64,000 nt of DNA from Ceratodon purpureus (taxonomy: Eukaryota > Streptophyta > Bryopsida > Pseudoditrichales > Ditrichaceae). Of the stretch, positions 35,201-48,277 are shown in pieces (position 1 is the stretch's first letter; each line of letters begins with the position of its first letter). Location: NCBI GenBank assembly GCA_014871385.1, contig CM026433.1, forward strand, positions 5,715,585 through 5,779,584. The letters are read 5' to 3'. The translations under genes were made by a program, and so were the position numbers. The notes beneath the pieces are model-generated. The model saw only the letters and a list, made by a program, of their open reading frames with translations, ran no database searches and had not been told where the DNA came from.

Positions 35201-35358
35201 CAAACGTGACTAATGTGACCAACATCCAAAATATGAGGTAGTCACATTAGCCACATTTGAACCTTAGATGTTAAAAATTAATAATTCCATGTTCTTAGTT
35301 CAAATGTGTCTATTGTGGCTGACACCTATTTTGGGGTTAGTCACATCAATCACATTTG
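35201..35358. repeat. Two tandem hairpin units, 100-bp period
   Basis: Unit 1 (35201-35259) pairs CAAACGTGACTAATGTGACC with AGTCACATTAGCCACATTTG (17 of 20). Unit 2 (35301-35358) has the same arms, more diverged. The units are direct repeats of each other, exactly 100 bases apart. Confidence 0.8.
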
Positions 35359-36060
35359 AATTCAAAGTGTTAGAAGTTCATGACTCCAATAATTGTAACC
35401 CACTTCAAGTTGGATAGGACAATTATTAAATGTGCTTGTGATATTCGTTTCCAAATTATGTGCTGTAAAAATGAAAACAATATTCCATTCAAAGTAAAAA
35501 GTACACTAATTACAATCTTGGTTTTGAAAATCAATGACATGTTTTTGTTTTTTGATTATCCATTAGTCTTTATTTTTATTTTTTATTTTTTATTCTAACC
35601 CCTAAAAGACTAGATGCATTTTGCAAAACTTAGATGCTTTATAGTATGTGACTTTGATACTTCCTATGAATTTTGTTGCAAAATAAAAATAAAAATATAA
35701 AGCATGTCAATCAGGAATTATTTCTACAATTCAAATTCTAATGAATGTATTAAAAAAAAAATCAAATTGATTTAAATTAATTCACCTTTAAAAATTTATC
35801 AGGATTACAATTTTTTATCTTTAATATGTGAATTTTTGTGATTGGTTAAATCATAAGTTGCATCTAAGACATAAAAAACACATGAAGTACAATCTCTAAA
35901 ACATCATTAGTTCTTTCAAACAACAAGTTTTCATACACTTCAAAAATGATGGCTACTTTAGATCTTTTCATTTTGAAACATATTGACCATATTGATTTTG
36001 TTTTGGAATAGTTCAATTTGATAATAATTTGATTTACAACCCAGTATGTTTAAAGAAGTT

Positions 36061-36350
36061 GAAACAAACTTGATTCAACCATAAATAAATGAATTTGTGT
36101 AACCCATGAAATAATAATTTGCATCAGATCTTCTTTTTGTAGTCTATAGTGTATAGTGTAAAGGTAAATATGAAGCATATATAATAATTCTCTTACATGT
36201 TAATACTAAAATAAGTTTGATTGAACCATCTATAACCCGATTTATGTAACACATGAAATGATAATTCACATCAGATATTCTTTCCGTTTGTAGTCTACAT
36301 TGTAAAGTGTAACAAGAATATCAAGTAATAATTCTGTTACTTTACATTTT
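36061..36350 (+). repeat. Diverged tandem duplication, ~147-bp unit
   Basis: Shared words in order in both units: TTGATT(C/G)AACCAT, TGTAAC(C/A)CATGAAAT, CATCAGAT, TTGTAGTCTA, AGTGTAA, TAATAATTCT(C/G)TTAC. Confidence 0.75.
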
Positions 36351-39291
36351 GGTTGAAACTTGAATGGCCTCTTAAGATATGAAGGCATCATTGTTTACAT
36401 CTATGACTGTAAAGGTAAAATGTTTTACACAGTGCCTGACCTAATGCAATGTAGATTTAATAAGTTGATACATAGTATTTCTTTAGCAATTGCCAATTAT
36501 TGGCACAATGTGCATAAATGCATTTGGACTTTGTAAATCTTATTAAACCTTACATGAATTTCACATTAGTAGAAAAACAATCAGTTAAAATAAAATATTT
36601 TATTTATCATTAGTGCATCATTTTTATCAATACAAGTAAGATGCCTTACAGATTGAAATCAATGTATTTAATTCAGAGTTTGGTACTCATTACCTACATC
36701 ATTTTATAGTGGCTTCTTGTTTCATCTTAAATTCCTATTCTTCAAACACACTTCTACGTAATTCTAGTATATGCTCACGCTTTTACTATCATGCATTTTG
36801 TAAGTAATTCTCAAGCCATTCCATTTATACCCGTGATGAATAGGTCCAAAGGCTTCATAAACTTATGGTGTAATGAGCTCATAAGCCACAAATATTTATA
36901 TTTAATTCCCGTGTCGTTTCAATTCGATGTTTTTTTTAATGAAGAATCAGATGTAGGGTGAAGAATCAAACGTAGAACTAGGTTATGACAAACAAGAAGA
37001 AATTGATTGATGGAGTGGCAAGAGAAAAAAACCTATTCCTTTCTTTCCACAAATACTAATACATTATCCTTGTGTCTTGAAAGAAGAAAGGAAACTATAC
37101 GGCTGAAAGTTTCTTTTGGCTCATTATAAAAACAAATACCATAAGTATATGAACAATCAAGAGAAGGCAAAAGTATGTTTAAAGGAAAATGGATTTTTAA
37201 ATCCTAATGATGAAAAAAAGCAGGGAGAAACATCTGGATGATCTCAAAAACATGTGTATAAATAATTTTATGAAGATGGAGTCACTAGACTTTAGACATG
37301 GTGTATCCGTGCTATGGCATCTCAAAGAATTGTATAATTATTGCTTACAATACATTGAGTACAATGATAAGCGGTTAAAAAGTGGCAAAAATATCAAATA
37401 TATGAAGCATGTAAATTTTTGAATTTTATTTCTTAAATTTTTGGTATGATTTTCATTTTTGTAAAATAAAAAATAAAAAATAAAAATATTAGTTATTCAT
37501 ATAGTTCCTAAAGTTATATTGTTTTGCTTAAAGGTTTTGGAACGAAAAATTGGTGTAAACTTCCATAGGCATGTTATTTGGCCTTTGAATTGTCTCTTGG
37601 TGATTGAATTTTGTAGATTGGTTCTACAAGTGGAGAGGAGGTTGATGTTGAAGATCCAATTCTTGAATTAGAAGCATGAAGAAAAGAAAATCAGAATGTT
37701 GTTGATTTGGAGGTTTAAGGTCGCCTTCAACAATTAGAAGCTCCATACTTTCAAGACCCGCAAGGGATAATCTATTTGACTCATCTATGAACTTAATGAC
37801 AATCTTGTTATTACTTATCTATTGTAATTTTTTATTTTTCAATTTCTTTGTATTCTTAAATATTTCATTGTGACATGATTGGCATATAGGATGAGGGAGG
37901 TAATTTACAATGTTCAAAAAGAGAGGAATATAAAAAAACTACAAGACAACTGCTAAAAAAAATTTAAAAAATAAAAATAAAAATAAAAATAAAATAAAAG
38001 AAAAAGATTGCTACGGAAGTAAGCGTAGAAGAACAAAATGTTCACAAGGTGCTTTATGAAGAAGCTATAGTGACAATTAAGAAACATTTTGGATATGAAT
38101 CACCTCATTTAACTATTCACGATTTAGATAAAATCATTAACCAATTTAGTACACTAGAAGAGACCAAGAAGTATATCTAATGGAACGGTTTGGATGTAGA
38201 GAAAAAGGCTATGAAAATTGCCAACAAATTAGAGGTTGTGGCATAACCCTCATAATGAAAAGGATATATTAATTTATATTGGGACTTGGTATATATCTAA
38301 CTCACAAAGATTTTGAATTTCAAATGTTTATTGAGTTAACTTTACCGCATTATGTTTTTGTCTAACTGACATATGAATGATATCTTTACTAAATAATTTA
38401 ATATGCTCGTTAGCTGAGATCAATGACATACAAAGGGTTGTGTAGGCACAAGATGGAATAACTTGCCGGTCTTAGAAAGTTCGAGGTTGGGTTTGCACTT
38501 GTGCATGGAGTTTCAGAGGATTTGAGTGTGTTGTTGTGGTAAGGGCAAGATTTGCAGACAAGGTAAGGTTGTTTGGATTTCGCGTTGAATGAAGAGTCAA
38601 GTGGTGAGGTTTATTATTTAATGTCAAGACTGTTTCTGGTGGTGGGTAGCAGGGAGTCAATGCAAGCACGGTGGGAGGCTCCAAGGTGAATCACAAGCGG
38701 GCAGAGCTCGACATATTTGTAGTGGATTCAAAGGTCGGTACAATGAGATCTTGGTCGGTTCAATGAACTTGATTGTTTGTGAGATTTGAGTTTATGGTGT
38801 ATTGGTAAAGGTTGTGCTTTGAGTTTAAGAGTTTAAGGTAGGTGGCCTGCTTGACCTAGTTTGCATTCGTTTTGCATATTGGGTGATGGTGAAAATTGCA
38901 AATTTGGGTGAAAAAGAAGGTTGGGAATGCTTAGGATGGGTGTGAATGTCAGTAGACGTAGCTGAGTTGCAACTAAGGTTGAGTTCTTTACCGGGACACT
39001 TGTAGGACTTAGTTAGATTTTTCTACAAGGATTGTTGTGGCAATTCATCGGTACTATTGAGTTCTTGGCACTTACTCGAGTTTATCAGAAGTTACCCCTA
39101 GTTTACAAATTCTGAATTAGGTCAAAATTCGTCATGGAAAAAAAAAAAAAATTGTTTATGGAAAACAAAGTATTTTAGCAGATGAAAGGAGACATAAATT
39201 AAGGTTTCATTACCTCAGTGCCTCTGTATTTTGAGGTCAAAAAAACTTGACTACTCATACAATTTGTAGAGAGCTCATAGAGAGCTCCAAA

Positions 39292-39470
39292 AGAGGTGGA
39301 GAGCCTTTCAGAGATTAGGGTTACAAATGGTGCAGAGTGAAACCCCACTTTTTACACCTCTACCCCCGATTTAAAAAAGAGCCCTAATAGAGGTGGAGAG
39401 CCCTCACAAGGTTAGGGTTACAAATGAGCACAGTGCCATTCCCACTTTATATACATACCCCGGTTTAACT
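39292..39470 (+). repeat. Tandem pair of ~98-bp units just below duplication copy 2
   Basis: AGAGGTGGAGAGCC, then TTAGGGTTACAAATG, CCCACTTT and CCCCxxTTTAA, appear twice in order (39292 and 39390). The unit matches the minus-strand repeat at 34.5 kb. Confidence 0.8.
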
Positions 39471-39523
39471 CACAGGTCAAAGTTAACATTATCTACCTGC
39501 CGGACTTCATGGGCCACTTCCTT

Positions 39524-41834
39524 TCATGCCAACAGAGATTGAGCAGATTCCGCCACTTCATGGCGACACACTCTAGCACTAGAGAAAACCCTTCCCGGCC
39601 TGCAGAAGTAGTTCTGCTCCGGTGCACAATGCTCGTCTCGGCTGCACACGCACAGCCCCTCCAGAGCACAATATGCCCCTACCTTTGTCGCTCCAGGGGC
39701 GCCCTTCTTGTTGATCCCCAGCATAGCGTCCGACCATTCACTAGAAAACAATCCATGCGGGTCATGCTTCATCTTCACTTCCAGGAACTTCTCCATTTCA
39801 GGGTACTTGGTGGCAACACCCTCAAAGGCCACATTCCTGTTCTTCCCCCAGTGAGGCTTACCACCATACTTGTACAGGATCATCTGCTCCAGCTCCGAAA
39901 CCAGGTCCTCGTCGAGCTTCGGAGTGGTGGCATCATAGCCACGGTAGTAATCGAAATGCACGTCAGCCATGTCTTCATGAGGAGCGTTTCCGAGGTAAGC
40001 TCGGTCGGACTGTTTCACAAACCTGAAGAGGAAGCCGCCGTCGTAGAGATCCACATTGCACAAGCCTCCTGGGACCTCCTTCCTCAAGGCCTTGACGTCT
40101 TTGATGAGGCTAGGGCAGCTCCTTACAGGCACAAACGCTGCTGTTTCAAAGAAGTCCCGCCTGCCCTTGATCCTTGGGTCCCAGTCGCAGAAGAGTCCTC
40201 GGTTCTCGGCGCTGGTGGAAGAGCAGCCAATGCTGGTTGAGATGTCGCTCTGGAGCCCGATTACAGGAAAGCCTGTGAAGGTTGTGGCGTTGTTGAGATA
40301 CCCTGCTCCAGAGGGTAAGTATGCGTTTAGCCGAGACGTCGCTAGAGAGCACTTGGCCTCTCTCTGCTTTGTTGTTTCGGCGTGATTCTCTAAGTGGAAG
40401 AACAAGGAGAAAACACTCATCAGTACACCAAGATGTAAGTTAGAACAAGCCCCATTATCAAAAGATATGGAACAACCCTACTGACAGCATAAGTTAACCC
40501 AATTGCAGAAAATATTCGGTCTGTACAAGTTTTACAGAAAACGAATACCGTCGTATGCTCAGTTCGTATACGCAACAGTGTATGCTCAGTACTAGCATAA
40601 AACACTCTACGAAATCGATCTGATCGCCAGTAATTCAAACCGGGCATGACAATTAATTCCGAGAACGAGATTCCAAGATCAAACACAATATCATTCAGCT
40701 CCGGGGATGGAATGCAATGTCAGATAGAATACCTTGTGCTCGAGCAGCCTTGATACTTGAGAGCACTGAGCCCTGAAACCTTGTGTTGACACCATTCCCC
40801 GGCGTCGACAATGGAACCCTCTTTTCCAACCTGTAGATCACCTTGTGCAGCGATGGTACCCACTTCACATCACCAAACTCGTACTCCTTAGAATATGCCT
40901 CAATCCTCTCTTCCAAATCGTCGTCGTCCTCCATCACAAGCTCCACGGAGCGCTTGAAAAGAGGCTTTACTTGCAAGGTGATTGTGGAGATCACCCCGAG
41001 AACCCCGAGAGACACCCTCGCGGCTTTCAGATCTTCATCTCCCTCCCTCAAAGTCACAACTCTGGCATAGTTCTCGGAGGCCGGTGCAGGCACCACGAGA
41101 GTCATCTCCGTCACGTACTCGTGGACGGCACTTCCCCTGTCGAACAGGGAGCTCCCATGAGCGCCGGTGCTCAACAGACCTGCAACAGACAAGCCTGACC
41201 AGTATGGCACATGCGTGAGAGCCAGGCCAGATTCCGCAAGGGCGTCGATCAAGTCCTGGAGCTGGGTGCCGGCCTGTACTGTCACAGTGCCGGCTTCCTT
41301 GTCGATGGATATGATGGAGGCGTAATTGCTTGTGCTCAGGAAGATGCCGTTGTCTCCTCCGGGACACACGAGCTTGGTCATGGAATGGGAGTGCCTGCTT
41401 CCTGCCTTTATCTTCAGATTGTGCTTCACAGCGTGTGCTACAGCCTGAATGATCTCCTCTTCCGTCTTAGGATACACCACCGATGCTGCCTGCAAACGAG
41501 TCCCCACAGGCCAACCCGAATTGGAATCTATGTCTACGAAACCCCAGTACCAAATGAAACGGCAACGAAGTAGCAACCAAGTGGATAAAACAAGTCGACC
41601 AAATTGAGGTATAACATGTAGCGAAAATGACAGAAGAAGACTCAGTACATGGCAAGGAATTCTGTCAGGCCAATATGCATATGCGTTGCCGATCGTACAT
41701 CCAGTTGTATCGCAAACAACAATAGGAGCAGCATCACCGTGGACTCCCGTTAATGCCCAACTGCTCAGGAAGATAGCTGCCACAAGGATAAGACTTGTGA
41801 CGTTACTCTTTCTCTCGCACATTGAGGTCTCCAT
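39524..41834 (-). CDS. GULLO: L-gulono-1,4-lactone oxidase-like FAD enzyme (GULLO), copy 2; 3 exons
   Basis: CDS is complement(39524-40389, 40733-41489, 41649-41834), 602 aa. Splice sites are at the same places as copy 1. The signal peptide, GSRHSHS FAD-domain box, STGAHGSS loop, HWGKN motif and Cys-rich tail are all conserved. Substitutions relative to copy 1 cluster in the signal peptide region (METSMCERKSN versus MESSISERKRK) and around residues 380-400 (LFCDWDPRIKG versus LYCDWDIRVKG). A changed stop adds Leu-Ala. The 159-nt first intron has no stop in the exon 1 frame, so its retention would insert 53 residues without a frameshift. Function as for copy 1; substrate not established. Confidence 0.9.
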
Positions 41835-43256
41835 GATTCTGAAGGATGGGCAAGGAATGTGAGGGAATCAAACCAAGACCTCAAAATTGATCACCCACTT
41901 TGTCCGATGAAAGCAGTATTAGATCTTGAACTCAGACAGAAGGAATGAGCTACTTCTTTTGTGACATGCATTTCGCAACTGCACAGTAAAGCTTCTTAGT
42001 TTGTCACTTCCATGGTACAGATGTGTACGGGAGATGATAGCTGTAAACATAGAATTGAGGTCTAGCAGTGCAAAAAGCCAACTTCCTCCAATAACTAAGG
42101 ATCGAGATTCATCTATCGAAGATCTTTTAACCAGCAGTTCAACTTCACTTCACCTCGATTACCAGCACGATGTGCGACAACAATGTTCTCCTAAAACTAT
42201 CAATCACCCATTCTTTAGCCCCCAATTTAAGAAGAACGCTCACCTAGCTTCATGGTGCGCACTTACGCTATCGCTACAGTACATCTCCATACTGATGCTT
42301 TAGATGTACAAACCAAATTGATCCACTACCATTCACTATCTAGAAAACCTTCTACAAAGAGGAAGCGGCATAAGTACAAAAGTGAAGATGACGAAATTTG
42401 ACGTTTTTGTCCTTAACACGTCAACTAAATTTCTGGCAAGAAAACCTGCTATACACTGTCTCCGAAAAATCTCTCGCATGTGACAATACTTTCCTGCACA
42501 AGTTGATAGTTTACATAAAGGGTATCTTCACCGAAAGTTTGTGAAAAATCTATCAACTTAGGAAAGAAAATATCACAGTTTTCCACAGTTGCTGTCAATC
42601 CCCAAGTGATGCAAAGTAGGAGTCATACAGTGTGCCCACTCCGATCACGTGTCTTACCTGATCCTCACGATGAAATTTCGTAGTTATCCAGCATTTGTCT
42701 GACTGACTTGTAAGTTCCTTGACGTCATACATACGATGCAGACATCACTAACACTCGACTCCTAGTCTCACAATAATAAGACGATGACACGATATTCACA
42801 CAAGTATTCTCAGATTAAGTTCTCCAGAGTCCACAGTAACGTATATATGTTATGTACACATAAAAACCAAATCCATATGCTCTGCCAAACTCATAATATG
42901 TCACTTACTTAGCACTAACAATCATACAAGGTACCAATTACATGCTGCATGCACAGACTGTAAATAAGTCTCTCCTCATTTGATAAACTTCCCAAATGAA
43001 AATGAACAAGTCCAGCCAGGTACACAAAATAGCCAAATCAAATCAATTCATATTGCACAAGCTCTGTTCCCAGAGCACCTCTACATCGTGACAGAGATGA
43101 AGCAGAGCCCAGACTCATCTCCATCTCTGCACCATTCTGTCTCAAGAAAACTCGAACAGTAATTCATCCTGCTCCTAATACTCAAATGTACACTCGCATG
43201 TTCACTAGCGATCAGAATATACACAGGATTCTGCACTCCATGTCTGCAGTGCTTAT
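41835..43256. other. Intergenic region between ELIP copy 2 and GULLO copy 2
   Basis: Diverged homologue of 11440-12965. No further gene seen; it should hold the GULLO promoter. Confidence 0.6.
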
Positions 43257-44175
43257 TTACAAGTTCAGGGAGCTGTGGATGAACCCCAGCAGAGGGCCCT
43301 TCAAGTAGATGTTCTCCGTCACCAGCAGAGCGATCAGCCCGATCATGGCTGCTCGCCCGTTCCACCGCTCGTTCTGCGCATTGAAGGGGCCGTTCTCTCG
43401 GCTGTCGGGAGACTCCTTGTTGTACATCGGGATCAGCGTCGCGGCGATGACGATCGGCGCCACAAACAGGAACCAGATCAGCCCTCTGCCCTCCGTCACC
43501 TGCTCCCACACGCTCTGCCCGGTCAGGATCTCCGCCACAAAGGCCCACGTGATGCCCAACATAGCCAGCCGGCTGTTGATGGTCTCGGGCGCAGGCCCGT
43601 CGAACTTCATCAGACTCTTGGTGCTGGTGTTGCCATCTTCCGGGCGCCGCTCGTTCTCGGGCCGGTAGAATTTCTCCACAGGCGAGCCCTCGAAGATGCG
43701 GAGAGGGTCCTCCTTCTTCTCTGGCTCACGCTTCGTCCCCGGCTGCAGACACACAATTCGTTAGAAACATGTCATTCAGAAACATTGCCATTCTGTAGCT
43801 TCCATCATCTGTGTGCTCACGAAGTTTTACAACAGCAAATAGCTCACATCAACTATGGACTCAATCTGACTGTTCTCAGCATGCCATGAAGTTCATGCTC
43901 GTGCAGAAACATGCGCACGCATTGTTTACAAAAACGTTTATAAAATGCAGTACATTATGCTTCTTCGTACGAAATCAGTGGGCACTTACCAGAGGAGTGT
44001 CCTGCTTGGCAGAAACAACCAAACTGCGCCGCTCCAGCTGCAAAAACCTCGCACCTCGGAACTCCACTCCTCCGAGAAACGAGCTCCTCGCTGTGCTGCC
44101 CCTCGCACCTCCCAGTGACGGAAGCCCAGCCACTGTCTGGGCGCAAGTCCTGCTCAGCATGGAAGAAGCTGCCAT
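43257..44175 (-). CDS. ELIP: Early light-induced protein (ELIP), copy 2; 2 exons
   Basis: CDS is complement(43257-43742, 43990-44175), 223 aa, with exon lengths identical to copy 1 (186 and 486 nt). Residues A12, A29 and E73 are the only differences from copy 1. Both LHC chlorophyll-binding signatures (E114/N117/R119 and E187/N190/R192) and all three helices are intact, so the product should be a working thylakoid photoprotective protein. The gene lies head-to-head with the mL45-like gene (start codons 673 bases apart), so the interval 44176-44848 carries promoters for both. Confidence 0.93.
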
Positions 44176-44848
44176 CTCTATAACTCTCCTAAAATCACAG
44201 AAACCAGTTACCTCTACTCGTTGGATCGCACAAACTAACCCTCGAACCTAAAATCACAGCAAACTACCAAAATCCCTCACTGAAATAATCACAATGCAAG
44301 TCTAACGCATACAAAATTGGTTGAATCACAAGCTGCTGATGGTTCCAGCTCAAGAGCAACTCTGGTTATATGCACAGAGAAAAGTGCAAAACCATAAAAG
44401 CGTACCAGTGATGTGTCAACCTCTTCGACGCAATACCAAACCAGGACGCCATGTGGATGCATCGACACTGCAACAGGTTACAACATCGTCTCCGTCGGAT
44501 ATCCTGAACTCCAACGCCTCCACCATCTGCAAATAACCACAAGCGCAAACTCACAAACACTTGCCACATCGACAGATCAAAACTCGAAGCCACTGATCGA
44601 GTTCCAGATTTGCCGAAACGACTCTTGTTCATCGATGAAAGCCGGTTCTCGATGTTGTTCGGCCCGGTTTTCGTCCGGGCATAAGCCCTAAACCCTCACG
44701 AAAACGCATGATTCCAGTTCATTTGATGGTGTTTGCAGATGCAGGATTTGGAGTTTCACGTTTGGTAGGGTTTTGATCGGCGTTTGAGAGCTCTGGGTGT
44801 GGACCCAATTTTTTTTGAGTGGGTTGTCGGCCAGCATTCGGAGTAGCC

Positions 44849-47800
44849 ATGGGGCATGTGTTACGTTATGGGAGGAGGTTTGCCTCGCAATTGGGTTTTT
44901 CTGGTTCTCGTGCGAGCTTGGGAATCGGTGAGCTTTGTGGCGGTGATGGCAATGGGAAGCTCCTGCAGTCCTTGTTGGGTTCAGTGCGAGGGTTTGCAAT
45001 TAGTGGAGAATCTCGGCTTGGGTTGAGGGATGAGGGTTTTTTGAGGTCTAATGAGCGTCTGGAGTCTTCCTCTGGGGTGACCCTTGGAGCGAGAGATGGC
45101 CTGTCTTCATTGTTGGGCTCATCGGCGTCTTTTTCTCGGAGCTTTTCGTCGAATTCTGCTTCACTGTTCCTTAGAGGTAAGTGGTGCCGTTCATATTCGA
45201 GCTTAAGCTTGTTTAGGAGGACGGGACCTCTGTGGAGTCAGTAATTGAGGATGATGTTTGAGAGGGTTTTAGGAGCATTATGAGCGGTTAGTGGACAGAA
45301 CTTCTCAATTATCTCAACTTTGCTTCCATCAGCGAATTATTAGAGAATTCTTATAAAAAAATATGAAGCGTCCATTCTGTCGAGACTTCAGACATTTCGG
45401 CCCCTCACCTTGCTAGCATGTTCACCTGCGAAAATGTATAAACTGAAACCTCCCAACCTGATTTTCCACCTTACATTGTACCTTTACAGTCTCTATTTGT
45501 GTATCCGTCTAAGCCAAAGCGATACTGTTTTAGGGTTTAACTAGGGCTGTGAATAGATCACCTTCAGTGCTCTTTTCTGCACTATCAGCTTGGGGTATTC
45601 AATAGTCGCAAAATCCCAGTGTATCGTGACTGTTCTAGTTGAGGTTGTTGTGAGAATAGAGATCGTGATAATACTGCACAGCATTTGCTTTCGGTTATGG
45701 TAGGTGGAACTTGCGGTTTAGGGTATCCAATCCTAGCATGCAGAAGAGCAGTGCATTGATATGTAGTTTTGGTTACCCAGTTGCAGGTATGCAGGCGACG
45801 ACGACAGTATATGGCTTAGGTTTTCATCAGCGACAGGATTTGGTATGTAGGCTTCATTCATTTGAATGACTGCGTAACATATGGTTTCTTGGTTTGTTTG
45901 CTGCAGTTGTTTTCAGTTGAAAATGACAGTACAAACCTTGAGTTTAGACGTCCCTGAATTTGCGATATTCTATGGTTCTTCTCAGTCAGATTGCAGCAAT
46001 CAACTGTTTTATTTCATGAGCAGATTACATTTCAAAGTGCTGTGAGAGGGGACCGTGGATTTGCGAAAGCCGTTGCTTTGCCTCCTCAGATGCAAAAGCC
46101 GGTAAGCTAATTCATGACTTTTTTGTGAAGTGTGCAGATTTACAACTTCCAAAGTACTGTTGTTCTGTAGCTCTGTGAGTTGGGAAATACATTAAGAGTA
46201 CGGAAGTTCTATTCTACACTTCTGTGTTGGAATGATTTTCTGGTCGTTACCTTACCTTGTTTTTTGGGTCTCCTAGCACTTCCTTCTAGATGCCTCACCA
46301 TGCTTGACATTGTACAGATGAAATTGCGCGTTTATATGGGTAGTCCTGGAGTAATTGGAGAACCCTGGAAACCTCTGCCTCCGCCACTACCCTTCTTGAA
46401 ACGGTCTGCTCTGATCCAGCATTTAGCAGCTTTCTCTACTGCTATGAAACTTCTCAATAACTATCTGCTACTTGTAGGCAATCTGCAAGAAGCTTCTTTT
46501 ATTTGTTCAACTCTATTTCCTCACCTCTACTGCCTGGATAGATTTCTTTATATGGATAATGTCTTCGCGTCCTAGCAACGCATGCACTTATTATATGCTA
46601 TGTGTTTTTGGGGCCAGATGGTTTACAAAAGAAGGATGGAAGATCAGAAAACAGAATGTTCAAGGCATGGTATGTATCATTAAAACTTTTGTACATCTTG
46701 TTCGTAACTTCGTGATAGTAAAAAGTCATATCAAGAACATGCTGTGCGCTTGTACTTTATCACATACGTACTGATTCACAAACTTTTATCCCCCGAGTGC
46801 GTGATAGTCTATTAATAGCTAAACTTGGTTTTGGATCATCATCATCTGTTGGATACACTGCGCCTGACGCAATAGTCTCTTAAACCTCGTGCGGTTTACT
46901 TCGACTGTTTCAGCTAAAAACAGGTTTTACATTAGCGAAAATACGACAGAAGACAAAAGGCTACAACCAAACCAAGTTTTATCGGGATACCGCTGATCTT
47001 TATAAGGAGGCATGTGTTGCACTTAAATCTCATCACTCTCTTTTCCTTCTGTAAGTTGGCCTGGATTCTTCGATTAAACTGGAGTACAAGCTGAATGAAA
47101 TTCAAAATCAACAGGTCCCTTTTGGCCCCTGGCATTGTTTCACTCCTATTGACATTCAATTGTTGTATGCAGATTAATACCGCTTTGGCAACAGGGGATC
47201 GTTCTGCTCTTCGCCAGCTTGTTACAGACAATGTCTTGACGGTACGTACCAAACCACTCATGTGCTTAAATAAGCTTGAGAGTTGCAGAGACTTTAGCCA
47301 GAAGTAGGTTTGGAGTTATCCTAGTTTGGAGAGGAGGCCACAGGAGATGATCCTTTTCTTAGTAATACACTAGCCGTTCTTTGTATGAATTTGAGAGTCG
47401 ATGGAACTTGCTTGAATGCAGTTCTACCTACTTCAATGTCTGGCACTGAGGACTGTTCGCTGTTCTTTATTTGTCAGACAATGAAAAAAGAGCTGAAGCA
47501 TAGGGAGCAAGCTTGGGCACGAGTTCACTGGGAGCTTGTTGGCCCACTGAAGTCGATTCGGACATTACAGGGCCGTTTGGTGGGTGTCATTTGTCTTGCT
47601 CTCCCTTTGCGGTTTTGGCTGTGGCTTATTTAACGTTCGTTAACAGCTGTCTTACTCTCTGTTTGCGTTTATGGGAGTGACACATTTCATATTCACTAAC
47701 AGCAGGAGTTCTCTTACAGATAGGAATTGATCAGAAGAATATGGACACCGCGTTTGCACAGCTCACCCTCCGTATTATTAGTAACCAGGTAAGGTTCTGG

Positions 47801-48277
47801 AAATATTTGTCAATTCGTCTACATTTGATTTGCTTCCATGCTGTCCACTGTACTCTAGAAATACAGCGTCAGCATTTTTGGCCTCTCGAACTTCTTGATA
47901 CATTAAGGATGCTTAACTATGTTTTCGTGCAGAAATTTGCAGCATATGATAAGCACGGAAAACTTGTTGCTGGGGATCCAGAGAAAGAGGTCAGTTCGTT
48001 TTCAACTCATCTACGTACTCCTCGCGTGTTGCTTAAATTACTGGACGTGTTTTCTAGAATTTTGATCTTTGTCAGATTCTAAAATCGGTATTTGAGGTCT
48101 ATAACATTAGTCCCCTCGAATAACTGTGTTCTATTAGGATCAATGCTGTACAGTCCTAAACACTTACCAAGGTGGGGACGTATTTTACAGCTTAAGGTGG
48201 AGGACATTTGGGTCTTCGAGAGACAAATCTCACATCCAGAGTTGCGGTGGAAGTTGTGTGGACGTCTCTCAGTTTGA
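44849..48277 (+). CDS. Mitochondrial Tim44/ribosomal mL45-like protein, 11 exons
   Basis: CDS joins 44849-45176, 45787-45842, 46024-46101, 46318-46403, 46618-46669, 46914-47009, 47173-47241, 47478-47579, 47720-47788, 47933-47989 and 48191-48277. Phases agree throughout, giving 359 aa. The first ~120 residues are rich in Ser, Arg and Leu (GHVLRYGRRFAS), a mitochondrial presequence. Then come VYMGSPGV, a basic linker (FTKEGWKIRKQ) and the Tim44/mL45 fold: INTALATGDRSALRQLVT, REQAWARVHWELV, a FAAYDKHGKLVAGD hairpin and the closing DIWVFER...WKLCGRLSV. The ending matches what I recall of plant mL45-type proteins. mL45 contacts the inner membrane at the mitoribosome exit; a Tim44-related import role is the alternative. 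Intron 6 begins with GC, not GT. Confidence 0.8.

Larger units (their letters stand above)
34915..39250. other. AT-rich intergenic DNA with small repeats
   Basis: No gene recognised. One fragment near 38035-38250 (plus) reads as a helical, protein-like stretch (EEAIVTIKKHFGY ... ETKKYI) interrupted by a stop, possibly a dead transposon. Confidence 0.45.
39487..44650. repeat. Segmental duplication, copy 2 (GULLO + ELIP block)
   Basis: Direct-orientation partner of 9101-14360. Coding exons are nearly identical; intergenic DNA is more diverged and shorter. The upper border falls about 200 bases before the start codon of the neighbouring mL45-like gene. Confidence 0.93.
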
